From DATLCI01 sp046714215 (GTDB lineage Bacteria > Acidobacteriota > Terriglobia > Terriglobales > Acidobacteriaceae), in the NCBI GenBank assembly GCA_046714215.1, contig JBKKBM010000024.1:1-11071 (forward strand): DNA of 11,071 bases, given 5' to 3'. The notes under the pieces were generated by a model, which made no database searches, was not told where the DNA came from, and saw nothing but the letters and a program-made list of their open reading frames with translations. Position 1 is the first letter of the stretch; the number at the start of each line of letters is the position of its first letter. The position numbers were made by a program, and so were the translations under genes. Positions 1 to 6,136 of the stretch are shown here, piece by piece.

Positions 1-1493
1 AACACGCCGGTGGCGGTGGCAGCGAACCATGCATCCGACGAAATGTGGATGTCATTCACGCGGGCGGAGAGCTTCGACAAAACCGTCTTGCGGATGGTCC
101 GGTTGCCGGCCGATTTTTTTGACTTCACTGCGGTCCGGCTGGTGGTCTCCACCACATTGGCAACTTGGTCGCGCAGCATCCAGGTGGCCAGGCCGTTGCG
201 CGGATCCATATTGCGCAAATCCAGAGTAAAGATGCCGCGGTTGGTGCCGGCGATCAACGTGCCGCCTGGCGCCTGCTGCAAGGTGAAAACGTCGCGGCCA
301 TCAAGGCCCCGGCTGGTCTGCTCCCAGGTAACGCCGCCATCGTTGCTGGAGAAGACTCCGCCGAATTCCTTGTCATTGAGCACGCCAACAAAGATGCGGG
401 CGCTGTCCTGCTGGTCGATGAGGACCGACGATACCTGCCGATGGGCGAAGCCGCGGTTCGACGCGAAGAACGTTTCCCCGCCATTGGCGCTAGCCAACAC
501 GCCGCTGCGGTCGGTGGCCAACAGGATGTTCTGGCTCCGCGCCGGATCGATGAGCACATCATTTACGATGATGTTGGCCGCGCTGATGCGCTTCCAGGTG
601 ACGCCGGAATCTATGGTCTTCCATAAGCCTTCGGTGGTACCGGCATAGACCACGTTGCGTTGCGCGGGATCTTGTCGCAGCACCCGGGTACGCCGCGCGG
701 AGTAAGGAATGCCCTGCACCTTGCGGAACAGCGAACCGGCTGTCTCGCTCTTGTAAATGCCGGAGCAGGCGCTGGCATAGACCACGGACGAATCCAGTGG
801 GTCGATGATGATGGAAAAGACATCCGAATCGTCGATGATGCCCTGCTTGATGTTGATCCAGGTAAGGCCGCCATCGGTGGTCTTCCACGGTAGATGCCAG
901 GTGCCGGCATAGATGATCTCTGGGTTGCGCGGATCGATGGCGACCGATTCGATATTGCGGATGTCAGCGTGGTTGGGTGGAGAGATCATGCTCCAGCGTT
1001 CGCCGCCGTCAAGGCTGCGATAGACGCCATCCAAGGCGCCGGCGATCATCACTTCGGGATTCGAGGGGGCCAGGTCGAAGGAGCGGACCGATCGGCCCTT
1101 CATCTCTTTCATCGCTTTCCACGTCTTGCCATTGTCCACGCTGCGGAAGATGTCGCCCGTGTTCTCCTCCACCGACCAGGCGGCGACATAGATCACGCCC
1201 GCGCGCTGCGGATGAAAGACAATATGGTCCAGTACCAAGTCGCGGGCATCACCCAGGTGCACAAAGCGTGCCCAGGTCTTGCCATCGTTCTGGGACTGGA
1301 AGAGTTGGCCGGCGCTGGTGCCGAGCAGGATACGGCTGGGGGCGTGGGGGTCGCGCCCGAAACTACGGACGTCACCGCCATCCGGGCCGAGCGGCACCCA
1401 TTGCTGGGCCAGCAAGGTGGAGCTGGTCAGAAACAGACTTGCGCAAAGCAGGAATGCGAACACCGTCGAATTTTTAGTGACTCGGGGAACCAT
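1..1493 (-). CDS. Secreted Asp-box (BNR/Ycf48-like) beta-propeller protein, C-terminus cut by window edge
   Basis: The frame is open from an ATG at 1493 to the left edge with no stop, giving 497 visible residues. Residues 1-30 form a typical Sec signal peptide (basic start, hydrophobic core, cleavage near L-A-Q). The body carries seven Asp-box motifs of the S-x-D-x-G-x-T-W type, near residues 67-74, 118-125, 160-167, 205-212, 293-300, 335-342 (ending in F, and N for D) and 383-390. Most blades also hold an 'x-DP-x-NP-x-x-(I/V)YAGT'-like strand. This is the pattern of sortilin/Ycf48/BNR-type propellers, which are structural or binding scaffolds; there is no evidence of sialidase activity. A Lys/Thr/Arg-rich linker (about 450-475) leads into what looks like the first strand of more propeller (ARVNDIHISSDAWFAAT) at the edge. 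The start has a modest AAAGG upstream. It is probably periplasmic or secreted; the ligand is unknown. Confidence 0.85.
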   Translation of the reverse strand, partial: MVPRVTKNSTVFAFLLCASLFLTSSTLLAQQWVPLGPDGGDVRSFGRDPHAPSRILLGTSAGQLFQSQNDGKTWARFVHLGDARDLVLDHIVFHPQRAGVIYVAAWSVEENTGDIFRSVDNGKTWKAMKEMKGRSVRSFDLAPSNPEVMIAGALDGVYRSLDGGERWSMISPPNHADIRNIESVAIDPRNPEIIYAGTWHLPWKTTDGGLTWINIKQGIIDDSDVFSIIIDPLDSSVVYASACSGIYKSETAGSLFRKVQGIPYSARRTRVLRQDPAQRNVVYAGTTEGLWKTIDSGVTWKRISAANIIVNDVLIDPARSQNILLATDRSGVLASANGGETFFASNRGFAHRQVSSVLIDQQDSARIFVGVLNDKEFGGVFSSNDGGVTWEQTSRGLDGRDVFTLQQAPGGTLIAGTNRGIFTLDLRNMDPRNGLATWMLRDQVANVVETTSRTAVKSKKSAGNRTIRKTVLSKLSARVNDIHISSDAWFAATATGV

Positions 1494-1577
1494 GGCTACC
1501 TTTGCTCGGCCAGAGGAGGTTGGGTGTTTGACGCGAAACCGAAGCGGCTTACGAACGCAACTTCCGACTGCCCCCGT

Positions 1578-1583
1578 ATTCTA
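1578..1583 (-). promoter_or_regulatory. Possible -10 element (TAGAAT) for the propeller gene
   Basis: On the minus strand TAGAAT matches the sigma70 -10 consensus at 5 of 6 bases and lies about 85 bases upstream of the ATG at 1493. The 17-base-upstream hexamer (TTCCTT, next to a run of eight T) is a poor -35, so this is only a candidate. The rest of the 274-base gap (1494-1767) holds the upstream gene's terminator and nothing else I can identify. Confidence 0.25.
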
Positions 1584-1716
1584 TGATGCGCGTAAAAAAA
1601 AGGAAGTAAACATTTCATCCCCAGCTATTACCAAAGTCGTGACGGGGCTGCCCTGGGACATACACCGGCGGTTTCAACCCAGAGGTTTACCCTAGCCGTC
1701 CTTGATTGAGGCAAGG

Positions 1717-1747
1717 AAAAAGGCCGGTCGATGGGAATCGACCGGCC
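1717..1747 (-). terminator. Intrinsic terminator of the OmpA-family gene
   Basis: A perfect 11-bp inverted repeat (1722-1732 with 1737-1747, arm GGCCGGTCGAT) closes a 4-base loop. Read on the minus strand, the stem is followed at once by TTTTT (A run at 1717-1721). It starts about 20 bases after the stop codon at 1768-1770. This is a textbook Rho-independent terminator, and it separates the OmpA-family gene from the propeller gene downstream. Confidence 0.92.
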
Positions 1748-1767
1748 GGTAAATACCGCGTGACTGG

Positions 1768-3258
1768 TTAACGACGGGCCGCAGGCTCCCTGACCGCCGT
1801 GGTTCCCTCTTCCGAAGCGGTGGCGCCGGCGGGCACGATCCAGATGATCGCGGTCATGCCTTCCTTGGCGCCTTGGCGTACGGCGATGCGGCTGGGATCA
1901 ATGCCCTTTTCCTTGACCAGGTAGGCTTTGGCATTGAGTGCACGTTGACCCGGCAGGGTGCGTGCCTTCTCATTAGCATCGTTGGAGCCCACGATCACGA
2001 TCTTGGCATCGGCATCGCGTTGCATACGTAGGGCCACATCATCAAGGATCGCCTTGGCCGCGTTATCCACGCGCGCACTGTTGTGCGCAAAGGCGATCTG
2101 GTTGAGGCGGCTGGCTTCCGGCGCGGCCGGGGGTGCCGGCGGTGGCGGCGGCGCTTCCACGTTAACGCTGGTGGAATTCGACCCGCTCAGGTTGCGATCG
2201 TCGCGCACGTTGCAATTGACGGTGATGGCGCCCGGCTCCGCGCCCGCGGTGCTCAGCGTAGCGGTGGTGCCGTCGCCGGCGATGCTGCCCGCGCTGGCCG
2301 TGTAGCTGTAGCTCAGGGTACGACCGTCAGCGCTGTTGCCTTGCGAGGTGATGGTGGAGCTGTCACCCGGGCGCACGGTGCTGGGGTTCGCCGAGCAGGA
2401 GATGGTGGGCGGCCGCGGCGCTCTGACTACGAAGCTCGCGGTGCACTCCGCCATTCCCTTTTTGCCGTCATTGATATTCGACTTCACGGTGTAGGTGCCG
2501 GGCGCCAGATCCTTCGTATCTACGTTGGCGGTCGCGGTGGTGCCGGTAACGGTGACTCCGGTGCCGCTCCACGCGTAGGTGAGAGTGCGTTTGGGGTTGA
2601 AATTCGCGGGCGTAACGGTCACCAAGACCGGTTCGCCGGCCATGACTTCACCCGGGGTGGCGCTGCAAGCGGCAGTGGGCGGCGGCGGCGGCGGTCCAAA
2701 ATCGCCGAAGCGCAACACGATGCCCGTGCGCAGCCGGATGCCGGTAGTGTCCAATCTCCGACCCACGCCGTAGTTGTGATGGCCATACACCATGCTGGCC
2801 TCGATCAAGCGGAAGTTGAAGCGCTTGGACCAAGTGGCGAGATCCAAACCGCCGCCAGTGGTGATACCGATGCCGTGGTCGTTACCAACGCTCTCCACGC
2901 CCAGCGTATGCAAGCCAACCATGAAGTTGGCGAACGGACTGACCGTCTCTGTGGGCCACCGGAATTGCGGTCCCACCATCAAGGTTCCAGCGCGAACACC
3001 TTCGCCGAAATGGGCACCGCCATCCAGCGTGAATCCCCAGTTGCGGCTGAAGAAGTAGGTGGTGGCCAACCCAAAACCCCTGGGCGCGTTGTTCACCTTG
3101 ATCGCGCCGATGCGGGCGCGAGGATCAAGAAAAGCGTATCCGGCAAATATCTCTGTCTTCGCTGCGGGGGCCTCTTGGGCAACAGCCAAGGGGAGCGCGA
3201 GGGTAACGAGGACGGTTGCCAGCATCAGGGTCACGAAACGTTGTAGACGAAACGGCAT
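1768..3258 (-). CDS. Outer-membrane beta-barrel protein with two Ig-like domains and C-terminal OmpA-like domain
   Basis: This is a 496-residue protein. I chose the ATG at 3258 because GGAGGAG lies 8 bases upstream and a clean signal peptide follows (residues 1-28, ending A-V-A-Q). An in-frame ATG at 3357 would add 33 residues before that signal and is unlikely. Residues about 33-187 alternate like a small outer-membrane barrel and end in V-L-R-F-G-D-F. A hexaproline hinge (189-194) leads to two tandem, similar Ig-like modules (about 197-278 and 286-368), each with a Cys pair (C198/C272, C288/C349). A second Pro-rich linker (370-380) precedes an OmpA-like domain (about 384-475). There G-S-N-D (D427) and Q-R-A (R439) sit where OmpA domains contact peptidoglycan diaminopimelate. 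Likely role: linking the outer membrane to peptidoglycan. The OmpA domain is somewhat degenerate (GSND in place of GHTD), so binding is inferred. It appears monocistronic. Confidence 0.88.
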   Translation of the reverse strand: MPFRLQRFVTLMLATVLVTLALPLAVAQEAPAAKTEIFAGYAFLDPRARIGAIKVNNAPRGFGLATTYFFSRNWGFTLDGGAHFGEGVRAGTLMVGPQFRWPTETVSPFANFMVGLHTLGVESVGNDHGIGITTGGGLDLATWSKRFNFRLIEASMVYGHHNYGVGRRLDTTGIRLRTGIVLRFGDFGPPPPPPTAACSATPGEVMAGEPVLVTVTPANFNPKRTLTYAWSGTGVTVTGTTATANVDTKDLAPGTYTVKSNINDGKKGMAECTASFVVRAPRPPTISCSANPSTVRPGDSSTITSQGNSADGRTLSYSYTASAGSIAGDGTTATLSTAGAEPGAITVNCNVRDDRNLSGSNSTSVNVEAPPPPPAPPAAPEASRLNQIAFAHNSARVDNAAKAILDDVALRMQRDADAKIVIVGSNDANEKARTLPGQRALNAKAYLVKEKGIDPSRIAVRQGAKEGMTAIIWIVPAGATASEEGTTAVREPAARR

Positions 3259-3266
3259 GGGGAAAT

Positions 3267-3273
3267 CTCCTCC
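3267..3273 (-). promoter_or_regulatory. Strong Shine-Dalgarno that fixes the OmpA-family start
   Basis: GGAGGAG on the minus strand lies 8 bases before the ATG at 3258. It decides the start in favour of 3258 over the in-frame ATG at 3357. Confidence 0.85.
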
Positions 3274-3309
3274 GAAGGTTCTTTCCAGTGAGACAAGTAG
3301 GGATCCGAA

Positions 3310-3338
3310 AATATAAAACAGTAGGGTGAACAATGTAA
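3310..3338 (-). promoter_or_regulatory. Possible promoter of the OmpA-family gene
   Basis: On the minus strand TATATT (3310-3315) matches the -10 consensus at 5 of 6 bases and lies about 50 bases upstream of the start codon. The hexamer 17 bases upstream, TTACAT, is a weak -35. The surrounding stretch (3300-3395) is clearly more AT-rich than the genes on either side, as expected of a promoter. Only the -10 is persuasive. Confidence 0.35.
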
Positions 3339-3388
3339 CGCGAAGTGAATTGTACAAGCAAATGGTTATTTAGAGCAAAAACCTTAGC

Positions 3389-3428
3389 AAAAAGAAATGC
3401 AGGCAAGGGCCGGGCGCCCCTGCCTGCA
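3389..3428 (-). terminator. Intrinsic terminator of the Gly/Ala-rich VirB10-like gene
   Basis: An inverted repeat with outer 8-bp arms TGCAGGCA/TGCCTGCA (3398-3405, 3421-3428), one A/C mismatch, an inner 4-bp GGGC/GCCC stem and a 5-base loop. On the minus strand it is followed by ATTTCTTTTT (3389-3397). It lies 14 bases beyond the stop codon at 3442, which fits a Rho-independent terminator for that gene. Confidence 0.85.
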
Positions 3429-3441
3429 GGTAGAGGGCCTC

Positions 3442-4440
3442 CTACTGCTGGGGTGAAGCCGGCGCGGTGCTGCCGGCGACGTTCAACATCAACTGGCTAC
3501 CACTGTTGAGCTTCACACTCTTACCCGAGGATGTGACCACCGATGCGCCCGCGCTGGAACTGGTGGACGAACTCAGTTGCAGGTCCTTTAGACCCACCAC
3601 GCCCGTGCTGCTGCTATTGAGGGTACCGTGCAGGCCAACGGTATTTCCCGCCGCGCCCACGGTTCCCTGCGTCGCCGCGTCTACGGTGGAACCAACCCCG
3701 CCGACCGTGCTGCCGGCCGCGTCCGTCGCTCCGCCCGCTACCCCGCCCAAGGTTCCGGCAGCGCCACCGACGGTAGATCCCGCCGCGCCCGTGGCTCCGC
3801 CCAACACTCCGCCACTGCTGCTACCCGCTGAGCCGCTGGCTCCGCCGCCGTAGGTTCCGCCGCTCTCCATGCCGGTGGATCCCGCCGAAGCCGCGGTATT
3901 GACTACCGCCGCACCAATGGCCTGGATGTTCGCCTGCAGTGGTATGGTCTGGCCCTTCTTGGTCACGATCGAATCGAAGACGATGCCCAAGCGGGACTCA
4001 GCCCCACCGCTCGCCTTAGCCTGCGATTCGGTCACGTGTCCCAGCAACTTGGAATTCCTGGGGATCATGACTTTGCCCTGGGAGACGATGTCGGCAACGG
4101 TCTTGGCTTCCACTTTATCTCCCGCCTTGGCCTTCTTGGAGTCGATGGACTTGCTCAACACCGCGGGAATCCTGGTGCCGGCCGGTACAGTGACCGCGCC
4201 CGTAGTCTGACTGGTGGCGGAAGCGGTAGTCTTGGCCGCCGCGCCCTGCGAGGTCGTCTGCGCCGCCTGACTTGCCGTGGCGCCGGTGGCTGAGGTGGTG
4301 CTAGCGCCAGCCTTCCCCGCCGTCGCCGACGTTTTTTGCGTGGCCGAGCCGGTGGTCTGCGATGTGGCCGAGGTTTGCGCGGCAGCCGTCACCGCGAAAG
4401 CTGTTGCGACTACGAGCGAAGCTACGAATGAACGGTTCAT
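3442..4440 (-). CDS. Exported Gly/Ala/Ser/Thr-rich protein with TrbI/VirB10-like core
   Basis: This is a 332-residue protein. Its ATG at 4440 has AGGAGG 6 bases upstream. Residues 1-21 are a signal peptide (cleavage near A-A-A-Q). Residues 22-80 are Thr/Ser/Ala/Gln-rich low complexity. Residues about 82-178 are the only folded-looking part: V-P-A-G-T-R-I-P-A-V-L, then G-D-K-V-E-A, then V-M-I-P-R-N-S-K-L-L-G, then E-S-R-L-G-I-V-F-D, then G-Q-T-I-P-L. That order matches the beta-barrel domain of TrbI/VirB10-type proteins (IPAGT, LIP.GS.LLG, R..V.W..., G..I.L). Residues about 179-275 are a Gly/Ala/Ser/Thr/Val repeat region, and the end (V-K-L-N-S-G-S-Q-L-M-L-N-V) resembles the final strand of the same fold. 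No secretion-system gene is nearby, so this is probably an envelope protein, not a conjugation component. Family assignment is by eye; function unknown. Confidence 0.75.
   Translation of the reverse strand: MNRSFVASLVVATAFAVTAAAQTSATSQTTGSATQKTSATAGKAGASTTSATGATASQAAQTTSQGAAAKTTASATSQTTGAVTVPAGTRIPAVLSKSIDSKKAKAGDKVEAKTVADIVSQGKVMIPRNSKLLGHVTESQAKASGGAESRLGIVFDSIVTKKGQTIPLQANIQAIGAAVVNTAASAGSTGMESGGTYGGGASGSAGSSSGGVLGGATGAAGSTVGGAAGTLGGVAGGATDAAGSTVGGVGSTVDAATQGTVGAAGNTVGLHGTLNSSSTGVVGLKDLQLSSSTSSSAGASVVTSSGKSVKLNSGSQLMLNVAGSTAPASPQQ
3631..3810 (-). repeat. Gly/Ala/Thr/Val degenerate protein repeats inside the VirB10-like gene
   Basis: Residues about 211-270 are built from degenerate copies of a unit like A-A-G-S-T-V-G-G, seen at about 219-226 and 241-248, with variants A-A-G-T-L-G-G (227-233) and A-A-G-N-T-V-G (263-269). 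The DNA repeats only imperfectly (GC-rich GCCGCC-type words), so this looks like an old, drifting in-gene expansion and not a recent tandem duplication. Confidence 0.6.
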
Positions 4441-4441
4441 A

Positions 4442-4465
4442 GAAATCCTCCTGGAATTCCTCCTG
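4442..4465 (-). promoter_or_regulatory. Tandemly duplicated Shine-Dalgarno upstream of the VirB10-like gene
   Basis: Two adjacent 12-base copies (4442-4453 and 4454-4465) differ at one base. Each contains AGGAGG on the minus strand, at 4447-4452 and 4459-4464. The nearer copy is 6 bases from the ATG, which is ideal. The farther copy is 18 bases away, and I see no good start codon that it would serve. Confidence 0.75.
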
Positions 4466-4704
4466 AAACAAGCTGGTTTTAGGGCCTAGAGGCAAAATTG
4501 GATGCAAATCATTACCTCTTTGCTGCCTGAGGACCGTCTGAGCCGGCCGTTTTCTACCATAGAGCCGCTCCTAAAGGTAACGTAAAAATTACAGAGTTAA
4601 AGTGACTGTGGGGGGTTCAGCCGCATCCTATGGGATTGAAACGCGAGTGATCCAGCGCCTATTCGTTTCCCCGACAACCAGTTACGCCGTGCGCTTGGAC
4701 TCCC
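4466..4704. promoter_or_regulatory. Divergent intergenic region between envelope gene and two-component operon
   Basis: Promoters for the leftward gene (start 4440) and the rightward operon (start 4719) must lie here or nearby, but no convincing -10/-35 pair stands out on either strand. A small inverted repeat, GTAA-AAA-TTAC (4582-4592), sits in an AT-rich patch (about 4571-4605) and could be an operator or part of a promoter. No acceptable sigma54 -24/-12 element was found; GG-N10-GC hits exist but lack the rest of the consensus. Confidence 0.35.
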
Positions 4705-4718
4705 GGGAGCCTTCACCG

Positions 4719-6128
4719 ATGGCACAAGAACGAGTTCTGATAGTCGAGGATGAAGAGAATGAGCGCACCGGTCTGGCCGAATTGGTACAGGGCTGGGGAT
4801 TCCGGACGGATACCGCCAAAGATGGGCTGGAAGCGCTCGATAAAGTCTTGAGTTGGATGCCCGGCATCGTGGTCACGGACATGAAGATGCCGCGCATGGA
4901 TGGACTGGAACTTTTGCAGCGGCTCTCCGAACAGACCCATCCGGTGGCAGTAGTGATGCTGACCGCGCAAGGCAGCATCGATACGGCCGTCGATGCGATG
5001 AAGTTGGGTGCCTACGATTTTCTCACCAAGCCGGTGGATCCCGTCCGGCTGAAAAACATCCTGTTTAATGCGGCGCGCCAGCGCGGCACCGACCGCGAAC
5101 TGGAAGTCACGCGGCGTAAGCTGCGCGAGACCGGCGTGCTGGGCCGCATGGTGGGTTCGTCGAAGCCGATGCAGGAAATCTTTGGACTCATCGAGATGGT
5201 GGCGCCCAGTTCGGCTTCCGTCCTCATCACGGGCGAGAGCGGCACCGGTAAAGAGATGGTCGCGCGCACCATCCATAACCTGAGTCCGCGCAAAGACAAG
5301 CCATTCGTCGCTATCAACTGCTCGGCCATCCCGGAGACGTTGATCGAGAGCGAGATCTTTGGCCACGAAAAAGGCGCCTTCACGGGCGCGGTGGAGCGTC
5401 GCTCCGGATGCTTCGAGCTGGCCGAGGGCGGCACCCTGCTGCTGGATGAGATCGGCGAGATGCCCATCAACACTCAAGCCAAGCTGCTGCGGGTCCTGGA
5501 GGACCACAAGCTGCGTCGCCTGGGTAGTAAGGTGGAGACGGAGATCGATGTGCGGGTGCTGGCGGCTACGAACAAGATCCCGGAGCAGGCGGTGGCCAGC
5601 GGAGAGTTGCGCAACGACCTCTACTACCGGCTGAACGTGTTTACTATCCATCTGCCGCCTTTGCGCGAACACAAAGACGACTTGCGGCAATTAGCGGAGG
5701 CGTTGCTGGAAGAGATGAACGTGAAACATGGACGCTCCGTGAGCACGATCGATGAAGCGGTGCTGGAGCAGTTCCAGGCTTATTCCTGGCCGGGGAATAT
5801 CCGCGAGGTGCGGAACACCCTGGAGCGCGCGGTCATCGTTTGTAGCGGCTCCATGGTGGAGCGGCAGCATCTGCCGCCGAATTTCGGGAACGCCATCATC
5901 CCCCGCGGGGCGGTCAATGCCGGCGACCCGCGCATGCTGCACCTGGGGGTGGGTACCACTGTCGAAGAAGCGGAGCGCCAACTCATTATGAAGACGCTGG
6001 AATCGACCAACAACAACAAGACGCGCGCCGCTGAGATCCTCGGCATCAGTCTGAAGACCCTGCATAACAAACTGAAGGAGTACGCGGGGCACGCCGCCAA
6101 CGCCGAGTCGGTGGCAGGAAGCAACTGA
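4719..6128 (+). CDS. NtrC-family sigma54-dependent response regulator
   Basis: This is a 469-residue protein. I chose the ATG at 4719 because GGGAG lies 9 bases upstream and the receiver domain begins at once (RVLIVEDEEN). A GTG at 4602 would add 39 non-conserved residues. The receiver (1-120) has the acidic pocket E10/D11/E12, phospho-acceptor D54 (VVTD-MKMP), T82 and K104. The AAA+ domain (about 142-375) has Walker A GESGTGKE (172-179), the sigma54-contacting loop GAFTGA (219-224), Walker B with D243/E244, sensor I L-A-A-T-N (281-285), the RNDLYYRLNVF arginine region (298-308) and W-P-G-N-I-R-E (357-363). The C-terminus (416-455) is a Fis-type helix-turn-helix (TRAAEILGISLKTLHNKL). All functional motifs are intact, so it should activate sigma54 promoters when phosphorylated, presumably by the kinase encoded 8 bases downstream. 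The signal and target genes are not shown by the sequence. Confidence 0.96.
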   Translation: MAQERVLIVEDEENERTGLAELVQGWGFRTDTAKDGLEALDKVLSWMPGIVVTDMKMPRMDGLELLQRLSEQTHPVAVVMLTAQGSIDTAVDAMKLGAYDFLTKPVDPVRLKNILFNAARQRGTDRELEVTRRKLRETGVLGRMVGSSKPMQEIFGLIEMVAPSSASVLITGESGTGKEMVARTIHNLSPRKDKPFVAINCSAIPETLIESEIFGHEKGAFTGAVERRSGCFELAEGGTLLLDEIGEMPINTQAKLLRVLEDHKLRRLGSKVETEIDVRVLAATNKIPEQAVASGELRNDLYYRLNVFTIHLPPLREHKDDLRQLAEALLEEMNVKHGRSVSTIDEAVLEQFQAYSWPGNIREVRNTLERAVIVCSGSMVERQHLPPNFGNAIIPRGAVNAGDPRMLHLGVGTTVEEAERQLIMKTLESTNNNKTRAAEILGISLKTLHNKLKEYAGHAANAESVAGSN

Positions 6129-6136
6129 TCCGCAGC

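Noticed and set aside
894..1586. Open frames on the plus strand over 10-1695, including one of 230 codons
   Set aside because: The minus strand carries one continuous frame with a signal peptide and seven Asp boxes. The plus-strand frames overlap one another and show no family features.
2678..2695. GGC/GGT trinucleotide run as a phase-variation microsatellite
   Set aside because: It is only six units, it is in-frame coding for the hexaproline hinge, and slippage would change proline number and not the reading frame.
2083..3246. A 387-codon open frame on the plus strand opposite the OmpA-family gene
   Set aside because: The translation is Arg/Gly/Ala-rich without motifs, and the opposite strand encodes a protein with a signal peptide, domains, a strong ribosome site and a terminator.
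3259..3357. An upstream ATG at 3357 as the start of the OmpA-family protein
   Set aside because: It would place 33 residues before a perfect signal peptide and ignore the GGAGGAG site 8 bases upstream of 3258; the segment also overlaps the likely promoter.
4506..4525. A possible sigma54 promoter upstream of the VirB10-like gene (GG...TTTGCA on the minus strand)
   Set aside because: The spacing between GG and GC is 9 bases, not 10, and the -24 half lacks the TGGCAC context.
4602..4718. A GTG at 4602 as the response-regulator start
   Set aside because: The extra 39 residues do not look like protein of this family, and the receiver domain begins right at the ATG at 4719, which has a ribosome site.
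4713..5690. A 325-codon open frame on the minus strand opposite the response regulator
   Set aside because: It is antisense to the receiver and AAA+ domains, whose motifs are all intact on the plus strand; the product shows only His/Gln/Arg-rich shadow composition.
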